DNA of 64,000 nt from assembly GCF_965230735.1 (NCBI RefSeq), contig NZ_OZ246016.1, positions 558,001 through 622,000 on the forward strand, written 5' to 3'. Under the pieces are notes generated by a model. That model did not search any database, was not told the origin of the DNA, and was given only the letters and a program-made list of their open reading frames with translations. Made by a program: the position numbers and the translations under genes. Positions 15,743 to 28,539 of this stretch are shown piece after piece. Each line of letters opens with the position of its first letter. Position 1 is the first letter of the stretch. This DNA is from Motiliproteus sp965230735 (GTDB taxonomy: Bacteria > Pseudomonadota > Gammaproteobacteria > Pseudomonadales > Balneatricaceae).

Positions 15743-15758
15743 CCGCCATGGATGGCGG
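15743..15758. repeat. Short CATGGATG-apex hairpin in the 23S-5S spacer
   Basis: CCGCCATGGATGGCGG is a perfect 7-bp hairpin. Its apex CATGGATG is shared with the hairpin at 15427-15440, although the stems differ. It lies in the 172-base spacer between 5S and 23S, where processing signals are expected. Confidence 0.5.
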
Positions 15759-15892
15759 AAGTGCAGAAAATGCAGGAGCAATTTTCTGTGAACTTAATTG
15801 AAGTCTCTTTGAATCAGTTCAACGTGTCGATCGTTTATATCTAGCTTGTTTCGTATCAGTGCCAACCTAACACCGCTTTGGCGTTATATGGT

Positions 15893-18780
<2,888 letters not shown>

Positions 18781-18908
18781 TATAACCCAAAACAGTGTTC
18801 AAGTTATCAGTCAGAACTAATACGATATTAATCGCCAGATATAAACGCTTGATCGAACACAATAAAATTAAACTGATTCAATTTGATTGCTTCAATCACA
18901 GATCCACT

Positions 18909-18920
18909 TTGTTAAAGAGC
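18909..18920 (-). promoter_or_regulatory. boxA antitermination site in the 16S-23S spacer
   Basis: The minus strand reads GCTCTTTAACAA, the boxA consensus bound by NusB/NusE to prevent early termination in rRNA operons. A 13-bp perfect hairpin (18939-18951 with 18956-18968) lies just before it in transcription order. The spacer of about 270 bases has no tRNA gene. Confidence 0.88.
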
Positions 18921-19002
18921 GATTTTCTCAAAAGAGAAAATAAAGGTTAGCTCTCGCTAACCTTTATTCACTCAAGCTTGAGAAAGCTTTTAACTAATCC
19001 AA

Positions 19003-19030
19003 CCATGCAATTCGTTGTGAGCACTTACCA
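19003..19030 (-). ncRNA. 3' strand of the 16S precursor processing stem
   Basis: The transcript of this segment is complementary to that of 20739-20767 upstream of 16S: both carry CCATGCAATTCG on the plus strand followed by near-identical bases, giving a stem of roughly 26 pairs around the 16S precursor. Such stems are cut by RNase III. Confidence 0.75.
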
Positions 19031-19047
19031 GAACGGCAGCTTCGTTT

Positions 19048-20587
<1,540 letters not shown>

Positions 20588-20738
20588 AAAAAGTTGTCAG
20601 CCGAAGCCAACGAATTTTTGCTCAAAGTAAAACTGGAATAACTTAACTAAACGTAAGTACGTATAGTGTCGTATGAATTCACGAGTCACTTACTTTGATA
20701 AGTCTTTGTGATATTCCGAAGAATATCTGCTGTCCTAT

Positions 20739-20767
20739 CCCAGCAAGTGCCCACACGAATTGCATGG
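20739..20767 (-). ncRNA. 5' strand of the 16S precursor processing stem
   Basis: This leader segment pairs with 19003-19030 to bracket the 16S precursor. The match includes twelve consecutive bases (CCATGCAATTCG) and then pairs with one bulge and a few changes. Confidence 0.75.
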
Positions 20768-20772
20768 TCGAT

Positions 20773-20784
20773 TTGTTAAAGAGC
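20773..20784 (-). promoter_or_regulatory. boxA antitermination site in the rRNA leader
   Basis: The minus strand reads GCTCTTTAACAA, identical to the spacer boxA at 18909, about 50 bases after the promoter's -10 box. Confidence 0.9.
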
Positions 20785-20834
20785 GTTGCTTGTGTCGTTG
20801 TCCGTTAGGACGTTTCGTCTCAAGCGAGGCGCGT

Positions 20835-20862
20835 ATTATAGGCGACAGTTTTTCGCCGTCAA
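20835..20862 (-). promoter_or_regulatory. rRNA operon sigma-70 promoter with upstream A/T tract
   Basis: On the minus strand TTGACG (20862-20857) and a perfect TATAAT (20840-20835) are 16 bases apart, followed by a GC-rich discriminator, typical of growth-rate controlled rRNA promoters. Directly upstream (20870-20940) is an A/T tract with AATTACA/TGTAATT symmetry that fits an UP element. The remainder of the gap to tatC (to 21077) holds the palindrome GCTTCTATATAGAAGC at 21041-21056 and nothing else I can name. Confidence 0.85.
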
Positions 20863-21077
20863 CACAATTTTTCAAATAAATTACAAAAAAATGTAATTTC
20901 TTTTTGAAAAACAAATATTTCTTTATTTTTCAAGAAGTTATCTAAAACAAACACTGACTGATCAATAATCGATCAGCTATTGGTTTCCAAATTCTTGTAG
21001 GAAATTTACAAACCGATAATCGGCCGATCCCGTGGCCACGAGCTTCTATATAGAAGCGCTAACTGCGAGCTATCGAA

Positions 21078-21863
21078 TCAGGTCTGTTCAGACTCTTCTT
21101 CGTTTTCATATTCATCGTCATCACGACGAACAAAGATACGTGCCAGGATGATGCCGGTTTCAAACAGCAACCACATCGGCAGAGCCAGTAGCGTCTGAGA
21201 GATCACATCCGGCGGCGTCAGCAACATGCCCACGACAAAGCAGCAAACGATAATGTAAGCACGCTTATCTTTCAGGCTCTCTACCGAAGTGACCCCACTC
21301 CAAACCAACAGCAGGGTAGCAATCGGGATCTCAAATACGATACCGAAGGCAAAGAACAGCTTCAGGACGAAGTTCAGGTAGCTGCTGATGTCGGTCATCA
21401 TCGCCACGTTTTCCGGCCCGGTGCTGGTGAAGAATCCAAAGATCAGCGGAAACACCACGAAGTACGCAAAGGCTACTCCGGCATAGAACAGGAAGATACT
21501 GGAGATCAGCAGCGGGATGGCGATCTTCTTCTCGTGCTGGTACAGGCCCGGGGCAATAAAACTCCAGATCTGATGCAGAATGAACGGAATCCCGGCAAAG
21601 ATTGCCAGCACCAGGGTGAGCTTGAACGGTGCAAAGAACGGCGAGGTAACATCGGTCGCGATCATGCTGGTGCCTTCGGGCAACAGCGCGGTCAGCGGCT
21701 CCGACAGATACGCATAGAGATCGTTGGCGAAGTAGAACAGCGGCAGAAACAGCAGCAGTACGATCAGCAAGCTACGCAGCAGACGATCGCGCAGCTCTAC
21801 CAGATGGGAGATCAGCGGCTGCGCAGCGGCTTCGCTGGAAGGATCATGTTGTGCGTTGGACAT
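21078..21863 (-). CDS. tatC: Twin-arginine translocase subunit TatC
   Basis: TatC is the multi-spanning inner-membrane receptor of the Tat system and binds twin-arginine signal peptides with TatB. The 261-residue protein has six predicted membrane helices and the typical early segment HLVELRDRLLRSLL, plus the acidic cytoplasmic tail DDDEYENEEESEQ. It is the last gene of ubiE-ubiB-hisI-hisE-tatA-tatB-tatC, three bases after the tatB stop. The order matches Pseudomonas. Confidence 0.97.
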   Translation of the reverse strand: MSNAQHDPSSEAAAQPLISHLVELRDRLLRSLLIVLLLFLPLFYFANDLYAYLSEPLTALLPEGTSMIATDVTSPFFAPFKLTLVLAIFAGIPFILHQIWSFIAPGLYQHEKKIAIPLLISSIFLFYAGVAFAYFVVFPLIFGFFTSTGPENVAMMTDISSYLNFVLKLFFAFGIVFEIPIATLLLVWSGVTSVESLKDKRAYIIVCCFVVGMLLTPPDVISQTLLALPMWLLFETGIILARIFVRRDDDEYENEEESEQT

Positions 21864-21866
21864 AAC

Positions 21867-22232
21867 TTACTCGGCGGCGGGTTTGCGCGGCTCCGGGGTG
21901 ACCGACTCTTCTGAAGTCTCAGTAGCCGTTGTTGCGGTCTTTTCCGGTTGCGGTGAAGGCCGGAGCAGGTCTTCGCGCAGGCTTTCATGGAAAGGCTTGG
22001 TCATCGAATCGACCTGCTTTTCAAGCTGCTCTTGCTGCTCCTTGGCCTCACGGCGCATCTCTTCAACACGCAGCTCTTCCGAGATCTCTTTCTGGACACT
22101 ACCCAGCGTTCGCTTGATCTTGCCGATCCACATACCCGCCGTCTTGACGGCATGAGGCAAGCGCTCGGGACCGAGCACGATCAACGCAACCACCCCGACG
22201 ATCAGGAGTTCGGTAAAGCCGATATCAAACAT
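21867..22232 (-). CDS. tatB: Sec-independent protein translocase subunit TatB
   Basis: The 121-residue protein begins MFDIGFTELLIVGVVALIVLG, a single N-terminal membrane helix followed by the hinge GPERLP and a long amphipathic, charged coiled region (about 25-80), then a Pro/Thr-rich tail. This is the TatB pattern; the FDIGF...E start and GPERLP separate it from TatA. It forms the substrate-binding complex with TatC. Confidence 0.96.
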   Translation of the reverse strand: MFDIGFTELLIVGVVALIVLGPERLPHAVKTAGMWIGKIKRTLGSVQKEISEELRVEEMRREAKEQQEQLEKQVDSMTKPFHESLREDLLRPSPQPEKTATTATETSEESVTPEPRKPAAE

Positions 22233-22256
22233 GAAGAGGGATCCGTAACGGTCGGA

Positions 22257-22508
22257 TTACTTCTCAGCAGATTTCTGCGCTTCAGTCTTCGCAGCATCCT
22301 CGCTACCGGCTTCTTTGTTTTCCTCAAAGCCAGCATCTTCTTTCTCGATCTTCTTCGGCTCTTCGTCGTCTTTCATGGCTTTCTTGAAGCCCTTAACGGC
22401 GTTGCCCAGATCGCCTCCGATATTACGGAATTTCTTGGTTCCAAACAGCAGCACAACAATCAATAGAACGATCAGCAACTGCCAGACGCTAATTCCGCCA
22501 AAACCCAT
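22257..22508 (-). CDS. tatA: Sec-independent protein translocase subunit TatA
   Basis: The 83-residue protein begins MGFGGISVWQLLIVLLIVVL with FGTKKFRNIGGDLGNAVKGF after the helix, the TatA hallmark, and ends in a charged tail. TatA multimers form the translocation pore. It is followed by tatB after 24 bases; the gap of about 120 bases to hisE could hold an extra promoter, but I see no clear one. Confidence 0.96.
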   Translation of the reverse strand: MGFGGISVWQLLIVLLIVVLLFGTKKFRNIGGDLGNAVKGFKKAMKDDEEPKKIEKEDAGFEENKEAGSEDAAKTEAQKSAEK

Positions 22509-22631
22509 TGGAGTTCTCCCACAAATACTTAATTAAACCGCATCGCGGTTGTTGTTCGATTGCACCGACTCTAGCAGTGCGACATTGTCCCAACCTTGAT
22601 CAGACGCAAGTACGGCGATCAAGCGCTGTTA

Positions 22632-22967
22632 TCAAGACGACTTACGTGAAGCTTTCTCTTCCAGCCCGGAAAGTCCGAACCGACGATCCAGCTCCTCAAG
22701 CACCTGATCAGGACCAAGCCCCAGTTGGGACAGCATGATCAGGCTATGAAACCACAAATCGGCGGTTTCACCAATCAACTCTTTGGTGGCGCCGGAGTGC
22801 TCGGCATCCTTGGCCGCCAGAATGGTTTCGGTGGCTTCTTCGCCGACCTTTTCCAGAATCTTGTTCAGCCCTTTGGCATACAGATTGGCAACATAGGAGC
22901 TGTCCGGATCGGCTTGTTTGCGCTCTTCCAACACCTGCGCCAGGGCGCTCAACACATCGTTACTCAC
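22632..22967 (-). CDS. hisE: Phosphoribosyl-ATP pyrophosphatase
   Basis: HisE hydrolyses phosphoribosyl-ATP to phosphoribosyl-AMP, the second step of histidine synthesis. The 111-residue product shows VLEERKQADPDSSYVANL, KVGEEATETILAAKD and ETADLWFHSLIML, an all-alpha MazG-like fold. The chosen start is GTG at 22967, with GGAGAG six bases upstream inside the hisI end; a second in-frame GTG lies at 22979. The frame overlaps hisI by a few bases. Confidence 0.93.
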   Translation of the reverse strand: MSNDVLSALAQVLEERKQADPDSSYVANLYAKGLNKILEKVGEEATETILAAKDAEHSGATKELIGETADLWFHSLIMLSQLGLGPDQVLEELDRRFGLSGLEEKASRKSS

Positions 22968-23373
22968 TGCTCTCTCCACCCTTATCGGCCTGATAGATCG
23001 CGTTCGGATCCTTCAATACCGGCTCTACCGGCTGCCACTGGCCATCGTTCAGGGTCTTATAAAAACAGTGTTCCCTACCGGTATGACAAGCGATACCGCC
23101 AAGCTGTTCGACCTGCAGCAAAATCACGTCTGAATCACAATCCAGACGAATACCGTGCAACTGCTGCACATGACCAGACTCTTCACCTTTGCGCCACAGC
23201 TTGCCACGGGATCGTGACCAATAGATGGCACGCTGCTCTTTTACCGTCAGCGCCAGGGATTCCCGGTTCATCCAGGCCATCATCAGGATCTTGCCACTGC
23301 GGTAATCCTGTGCGATCGCCGGCACCAAGCCGTCGGCGGTCCACTGTATCTCATCAAGCCACTGATCAGCCAT
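22960..23373 (-). CDS. hisI: Phosphoribosyl-AMP cyclohydrolase
   Basis: HisI opens the purine ring of phosphoribosyl-AMP, the third step of histidine synthesis; it is a zinc enzyme. The 137-residue protein shows MMAWMNRESL, YWSRSRGKLWRKGEESG and the metal-binding LDCDSDVIL and GGIACHTGREHCFY. The start at 23373 overlaps the ubiB stop (TGATG) and follows GGAGAGG; the Met one codon upstream is an alternative. The pair hisI-hisE is separate here, as in Pseudomonas. Confidence 0.95.
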   Translation of the reverse strand: MADQWLDEIQWTADGLVPAIAQDYRSGKILMMAWMNRESLALTVKEQRAIYWSRSRGKLWRKGEESGHVQQLHGIRLDCDSDVILLQVEQLGGIACHTGREHCFYKTLNDGQWQPVEPVLKDPNAIYQADKGGESSE

Positions 23374-25013
23374 CATCCACCTCTCCGCGTCGTACTCAGT
23401 AAAACCAGTGCCAAAGCTCCCAGCGCCCAGCTGGAGGTCGGCAGATCCGGATTGGGCAGCAAACCGGCGGTCCACAGGGCACCGATCAGGGCACAGATGC
23501 CGCCCAGCCGTCCCCAATGGATGCTCCAACGATTACGGGAAGCCTCTTCCAACGCCTGACGCTCGAGCCGATCACGCTTCTGCAACTCTTCGAGCTGCTT
23601 CAGCTGCTGCAGGGCATCGGCCAGCAATTGCGGCATCTGCGGCATCTGCTCGATCAATTCCGGTGCCCGTGCCTTCAGGTTACGGTACAGCCCCCGCACA
23701 CCCATGCGCTGTTTCATCCAGTCTTCCAGGAACGGCTTGGCGGTTTGCCACAGGTCCAGATCCGGATAGAGCTGACGCCCCAACCCTTCGATATTGAGCA
23801 GGGTCTTCTGCAGCAGCACCAGCTGCGGCTGCACTTCCATATTGAACCGACGGGCGGTCTGGAACAATCCCAACAGCACCTGGCCGAAGGAGATCTCTTT
23901 CAGCGGCTTTTCGAACACCGGTTCGCAGACACTACGGATCGCGGTCTCAAAGTCATTGACGTTGGTGTCAGCCGGGACCCAGCCTGAATCGATGTGCAGC
24001 TGCGCCACCTGCTTGTAGTCCCGCTCGAAGAACGCCAGGAAGTTACGGGCCAGGTAGCTCTGATCGCTGGGAGTCAGGGAGCCGACGATACCGAAATCCA
24101 ACGCGATGTATTGCGGATCCTGCGGATTGTTGTGGGACACATAGATGTTGCCCGGGTGCATATCGGCGTGAAAGAAGCTGTCGCGGAACACCTGGGTGAA
24201 GAAGATTTCGACGCCGCGCTCGGCCAGCAGCTTGAAGTTGGTGCCCTGATCGCGCAACCCGGCCAGATCCGAGATCGGCACCCCGTGGATGCGCTCCATC
24301 ACCATCACGTCCTGATGGGTGTAGTCCCAGAATACTTCCGGCACATAGAGGATGCTGGAGCCGTCAAAGTTACGTTTCAGCTGTGAGGCGTTGCCGGCCT
24401 CCTTGCGCAGATCCAGCTCGTCGAAAATAGTCTTCTCGTATTCGGCCACCACCTCGACCGGACGCAGCCGGCGACCGTCGGCCCAGACGCTCTGGACCAG
24501 GTGAGCCAGGGTATAGAGCAAGCCGACATCCTGCTTGATCACCTTGTTGATGCCGGGGCGGATCACCTTGACCACCACATCCTCACCGCTGTGCAGCCGG
24601 GCGGTATGGACCTGGGCCACCGAGGCCGAGGCCAGCGGGGTGCTGTCGAATTCGCTAAACAGGGTCTTAACAGACTCACCCAGCGCCTTTTCGACGATGG
24701 CGGTGGCCTGATCACCACAGAACGGCGGTACCTGGTCCTGTAGTTTGGTTAGTTCGGCCGCCACATCCTCGGGCAGCAGATCCTGACGGGTCGACAGCAT
24801 CTGACCGAATTTGACGAAGATCGGCCCCAGCTCTTCCATCGCCAGCCGCAGGCGTTCACCGCGGGGCAGTTCGGAGCGACAGAAGTAACGCCAGGGCAGC
24901 AGGACCAAGGCGTACTTGGCGTACCACGGCAGGTGAAGACCCTCGAACAGGTCATCCAGTCGGTAACGGGCGATCACCCGTACGATTTTCAGTAAACGTA
25001 ACAGTCGGGACAC
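23373..25013 (-). CDS. ubiB: Ubiquinone biosynthesis regulatory protein kinase-like UbiB
   Basis: UbiB is an atypical kinase/ATPase (ABC1/ADCK family) needed for ubiquinone synthesis. The 546-residue protein has the KxGQ motif in FVKFGQMLSTR, the Ala-rich loop SASVAQVH, a catalytic HADMHPGN and DFG as LDFGIVG. Two hydrophobic C-terminal segments (about 500-540) form the membrane anchor. The start codon is GTG. It follows ubiE after only 64 bases, with no ubiJ between them. Confidence 0.95.
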   Translation of the reverse strand: MSRLLRLLKIVRVIARYRLDDLFEGLHLPWYAKYALVLLPWRYFCRSELPRGERLRLAMEELGPIFVKFGQMLSTRQDLLPEDVAAELTKLQDQVPPFCGDQATAIVEKALGESVKTLFSEFDSTPLASASVAQVHTARLHSGEDVVVKVIRPGINKVIKQDVGLLYTLAHLVQSVWADGRRLRPVEVVAEYEKTIFDELDLRKEAGNASQLKRNFDGSSILYVPEVFWDYTHQDVMVMERIHGVPISDLAGLRDQGTNFKLLAERGVEIFFTQVFRDSFFHADMHPGNIYVSHNNPQDPQYIALDFGIVGSLTPSDQSYLARNFLAFFERDYKQVAQLHIDSGWVPADTNVNDFETAIRSVCEPVFEKPLKEISFGQVLLGLFQTARRFNMEVQPQLVLLQKTLLNIEGLGRQLYPDLDLWQTAKPFLEDWMKQRMGVRGLYRNLKARAPELIEQMPQMPQLLADALQQLKQLEELQKRDRLERQALEEASRNRWSIHWGRLGGICALIGALWTAGLLPNPDLPTSSWALGALALVLLSTTRRGG

Positions 25014-25077
25014 GGTTTGCTTCTATTGGTCAGATGGTCAGCCTGCGGGGGACAATTTCAAAGCTTGATCCCCTTGC

Positions 25078-25842
25078 TCAGGGCTTGATCCCCTTATGCA
25101 GGGCGACGATGCCACCGGTCATATTGTGGAAGGAGCAGCGCACCAGACCGGCCTGTTCCATCATGCCCTTCAGGGTTTCCTGATCGGGATGCATGCGGAT
25201 CGACTCGGCCAGGTACTTGTAGCTTTCCGAATCGTTGACGATCAGCTTGCCCATCATCGGCAGCAGGCTGAACGAATAGGTGTCATAGATCTTGGTCAAC
25301 AGCGGGTTGTTGGTCTTGGAGAACTCCAGCACCAGCAGACGGCCACCGGGCTTGAGCACCCGCGCCATCGATTCCAGCGCTTTCTGCTTGTCGGTAACGT
25401 TACGCAGGCCGAAAGCGATGGTGATGCAATCAAAATGATTGTCCGGAAACGGCAGCATCTCGGCGTTGGCCTGGACGAAGCGGACGTTACCGCTGACACC
25501 CCGATCCTGCAGTTTGTCACGACCGACCTTGAGCATCGAATCGTTGATATCGGCCAATACCACCTGGCCAGTCGGGCCAACCAGTTTGGAGAAGCGCATG
25601 GTCAGATCGCCGGTGCCGCCGGCGATATCCAGTACCCGCTGACCGGTGCGAACACCGCTGTATTCGATCGCAATCGCTTTCCAGAGCCGATGCACCCCCA
25701 TCGACATCAGGTCGTTCATCAGGTCGTACTTGGCGGCAACCGAATGGAAAACATCGGCAACCCGTTTCTCCTTATCGCCAACCTGGACCTGCTCGTAACC
25801 GAAGTGAGTGGTTTCGTTACTACCGTTTTGCTGATTGCTCAT
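25078..25842 (-). CDS. ubiE: Ubiquinone/menaquinone C-methyltransferase
   Basis: UbiE uses S-adenosylmethionine to methylate carbon 2 of the ubiquinone (and menaquinone) ring. The 254-residue protein carries VLDIAGGTGDLT, VVLADINDSML, IAFGLRNV and ALLEFSK-like LVLEFSKT. I set the start at MSNQQNGSNETTHFGYEQV (25842); the open frame continues 26 codons further upstream without family character. It heads the ubi-his-tat run. Confidence 0.95.
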   Translation of the reverse strand: MSNQQNGSNETTHFGYEQVQVGDKEKRVADVFHSVAAKYDLMNDLMSMGVHRLWKAIAIEYSGVRTGQRVLDIAGGTGDLTMRFSKLVGPTGQVVLADINDSMLKVGRDKLQDRGVSGNVRFVQANAEMLPFPDNHFDCITIAFGLRNVTDKQKALESMARVLKPGGRLLVLEFSKTNNPLLTKIYDTYSFSLLPMMGKLIVNDSESYKYLAESIRMHPDQETLKGMMEQAGLVRCSFHNMTGGIVALHKGIKP

Positions 25843-25956
25843 GGATTGCTCTGGATTGATCCGATACTTACGGGCACCGTTTGGCCTAAAACAATCGGCC
25901 GTGGCGTCAAAGTCGGCCATTATAGCCCCATTAAGCCGGGGTCTGCTAACAAGACG

Positions 25957-27537
25957 CTAGCGACCCGCGACGATGCTGCGATTACGGCCCTGCTCCTTGG
26001 CTTGATAGAGGGCATCGTCGGCACGCTGGAACACCGTCTCGTGGCTTTCATCGTTGGCCTGGAAGCCGGCAATACCGAACGACATGGTGATCTGAACCGG
26101 CGTGCCGCCGAAGTTGAACGGGCTTGAGGCCACCGTTTTTCGCAACACCTCGACCACCTGCTGCGCCTTGGCCGCGTCGGTTTCGGGCATCAAGACGACA
26201 AATTCCTCACCGCCGAAGCGGGCCACGAAATCGGACTCGCGCAACCGCTTGGTCAACAGCTTGGCGACCAGCTTCAACACCTTGTCACCAGCCAGGTGGC
26301 CGTAGTTGTCGTTGACTTTCTTGAAGTGGTCCAGGTCACAGACCACCATGGACAGGTCATGGCCGTAGCGTTTCCAGCGACTGAATTCCGTTTCCACCCG
26401 CTCACTGTAGGCGCCCCGATTGGGCAGGCCGGTCAACGGATCGGAAACCGCCCGAACCCGTTGCTCCTCCAGGTGGGCCTGCATCCGAACCGACTGCTCT
26501 TCCATGGTTTCCAGCTTATCCTGCAGCTGTTCAAGCCGCGATTCGACCTGCTGCTCACGAGCCTCCTGTTCGCTGCGGTAGCGGTCCACCGCTTTGACGA
26601 TATCCGCCAACTGCAAACGCACCGTGGATTTGAGCTGATCCAGACTTTCGGCCTGCACCAGGGAGTGCTCCACCTTGGAAACATCGGAGCGCACCGCCAT
26701 ATCCAGCTGTTGACTGCTGTCCCGATGGGCCTTCTGATGCTCACGGCTCTCGACCAGAAAGCCCTGGATATCTCCCAACTGGTGATTCAGGCTTTCCAGA
26801 TAGCTCTCAAAGTCCTCCTGGCGAACCACCATCGCCTTGAGTACCAGCTCGACCATCGCTTCCTGAATCAGCGGCAGCTGCTGCCACTCAAAGCCCTGTT
26901 CGATCCGCTTCATCAGCGCTCGGGCTTTTGCCCGCTCGGCAGCGGGAATCGATAGCTGACCCAACATATCCAGAATCAGCGAGCCGACCCGGCTGCAGAC
27001 CAGCTCCAACTGCTCCTGGTCTTCGTCCAACAACGCTTCAGCACCGGCACCGGCCGCCGCACCCGACGGAGCCTCATCGTTCGGACGATCAAAAATCGTC
27101 GCTTGCAGTTTGGAGGTTTCGGTCAGCAGGCGTGGATAATCACCAAAGTTCTCCACCGCATCGGGCAACTCCTCGATCAGCTTGTCGATTCGCTCTTTGA
27201 TTGCCGGCTGAGAGGCACTCTGCCACAGCAGCGTCAGCATCGAGCGCAACGCATCCAGCGTCTGTTGCACACCACGATCGCGCTGCTGGAAATAGTTCAT
27301 CAGGCCCTTTTCGGCTGCCTCGGTGCGACTGATCAGCGAGCCACCGTTGCCGCTTTTGAGGCGATCCTGCAGCGGATCAAGGCGATCATCCAGTGCTGAA
27401 TCCAGCCCTTTGGCGGCCAGGCAGAGCCGCACGGTCACCCGTCCCAGCGCCTCCATATCCGCTTGATCCGTCTCGCATTGGAGCTCTAACTTCTGGATCT
27501 GTTTTTTCAGGGAAGCCAAGTCAGTATCGGTCGCCAC
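25957..27537 (-). CDS. Diguanylate cyclase (GGDEF) with N-terminal coiled-coil region
   Basis: The 526-residue protein has a C-terminal GGDEF domain (about 360-526) with active-site GGEEF in ARFGGEEF and an RxxD product-inhibition site (RESD) just before it, so it is predicted to make cyclic di-GMP and be feedback controlled. The N-terminal 350 residues are helical, with heptad-rich stretches (for example 300-350) and no membrane segment or named sensor domain that I can identify. The start codon is GTG after AAAGGACTTGG. It stands alone, 115 bases upstream of ubiE. Confidence 0.9.
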   Translation of the reverse strand: MATDTDLASLKKQIQKLELQCETDQADMEALGRVTVRLCLAAKGLDSALDDRLDPLQDRLKSGNGGSLISRTEAAEKGLMNYFQQRDRGVQQTLDALRSMLTLLWQSASQPAIKERIDKLIEELPDAVENFGDYPRLLTETSKLQATIFDRPNDEAPSGAAAGAGAEALLDEDQEQLELVCSRVGSLILDMLGQLSIPAAERAKARALMKRIEQGFEWQQLPLIQEAMVELVLKAMVVRQEDFESYLESLNHQLGDIQGFLVESREHQKAHRDSSQQLDMAVRSDVSKVEHSLVQAESLDQLKSTVRLQLADIVKAVDRYRSEQEAREQQVESRLEQLQDKLETMEEQSVRMQAHLEEQRVRAVSDPLTGLPNRGAYSERVETEFSRWKRYGHDLSMVVCDLDHFKKVNDNYGHLAGDKVLKLVAKLLTKRLRESDFVARFGGEEFVVLMPETDAAKAQQVVEVLRKTVASSPFNFGGTPVQITMSFGIAGFQANDESHETVFQRADDALYQAKEQGRNRSIVAGR

Positions 27538-27639
27538 GGTCCAAGTCCTTTCTATGCCTGAGAAAATCGACGCACAATCCGTCGATGTTAGCCCAGCCCT
27601 GCGGGAGGGACCAGCCCATCATCGGAGAATAAATGGTAC

Positions 27640-27672
27640 AAAAAAGCCCGCAGCCGTTACCGGCCTGCGGGC
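27640..27672 (-). terminator. Rho-independent terminator after dsbA
   Basis: On the minus strand AGCCCGCA pairs with TGCGGGCT around a 13-base loop and is followed by six T. It lies 20 bases past the dsbA stop. Confidence 0.9.
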
Positions 27673-27692
27673 TTGCTGGAATCGATAAGGGA

Positions 27693-28340
27693 TTAGTTCA
27701 GCTTGGCTTGCTCCTGGGCCACCAGCTGATCCACCACCTTCATCATCGCCTTCTGGCTGCCTGCCTTGTCGGCGGTGACCAGGTATTTACCGTTAACGAT
27801 GATCGACGGGACCCCCTGGATACCGTATTCACGGGCCTTCTTCTTGCCGCGACTGATCTTGCTGTTGAGGTTGAAAGAGCCGTAAGCCTTGTTGAAATCG
27901 GCTTCCTTAACGCCGAAATCGGCGAAGAACTCGCCCAGCTGCTCTTTATTGTTGATCCACTGGCGCTGACGATGGATCAGATTGAACAGTGCCGGGTGCA
28001 CGTCCTCTTCAATCCCCAGTTCCTTGGCCACGTAATAGGCCTTGGCGAACTCGATCTGATTGGGGCGGAAGCTGACCGGGATATGCTTGAAATCGACCAC
28101 GCTGCTGTCCTGCTGTGTCTTCCAAGGCGCCAGGTAGCGCTCCAGACTGTTACAGTGCGGGCACCAGTAGCCGAACATCTCCACCACTTCGACCCGTTTC
28201 GGGTCCTGAGTGCGAACCTGCTTGCTCAACTTGGTGTAGTGAACCCCCTCTTTGAACTCCTCTGCCTGGGCTTGCAGCGGCAAAGCCAGCAGCGGCAGCA
28301 TCAGCAGGGCACTGGCCAGCGATAAAACTTTTTTCAACAT
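27693..28340 (-). CDS. dsbA: Periplasmic thiol:disulfide interchange protein DsbA
   Basis: DsbA introduces disulfide bonds into exported proteins. The 215-residue precursor starts with a signal peptide (MLKKVLSLASALLMLPLLAL, cleavage likely after AQA near 25) and has the thioredoxin-fold active site CPHC in GYWCPHCNS and the cis-Pro loop GVPSIIVNG. The start at 28340 follows GGAG by eight bases; an upstream extension to 28397 would spoil the signal peptide. It is monocistronic. Confidence 0.95.
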   Translation of the reverse strand: MLKKVLSLASALLMLPLLALPLQAQAEEFKEGVHYTKLSKQVRTQDPKRVEVVEMFGYWCPHCNSLERYLAPWKTQQDSSVVDFKHIPVSFRPNQIEFAKAYYVAKELGIEEDVHPALFNLIHRQRQWINNKEQLGEFFADFGVKEADFNKAYGSFNLNSKISRGKKKAREYGIQGVPSIIVNGKYLVTADKAGSQKAMMKVVDQLVAQEQAKLN

Positions 28341-28525
28341 CGGTTGTTTCTCCGTACACGGTAATCGGGTTTGCAGCTTGGAACACAAACCCGGCAAAAG
28401 GTTCGGCGGTCATTGTGGGACCAGCCTGATTACAACTCAAGCAGAGAGCGATGAACCAAGGCTGAATCCTGTCATCTCGATACTGTCACCACCTAGGTTG
28501 CACGGTAATCGCACAGCGTTGGCTT

Positions 28526-28531
28526 TATAAT
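28526..28531 (+). promoter_or_regulatory. -10 box close to the TauE-type start codon
   Basis: A perfect TATAAT lies only eight bases before the ATG at 28540 and no ribosome site is present in between. No good -35 is seen at the normal spacing. If this box is used, the mRNA would start at or next to the ATG. Confidence 0.4.
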
Positions 28532-28539
28532 GCGCCGCC

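Noticed and set aside
18781..19047. tRNA gene in the rRNA spacer
   Set aside because: No TTCRANYC-type T-arm or acceptor stem was found; the visible hairpin is a simple 13-bp stem with a four-base loop.
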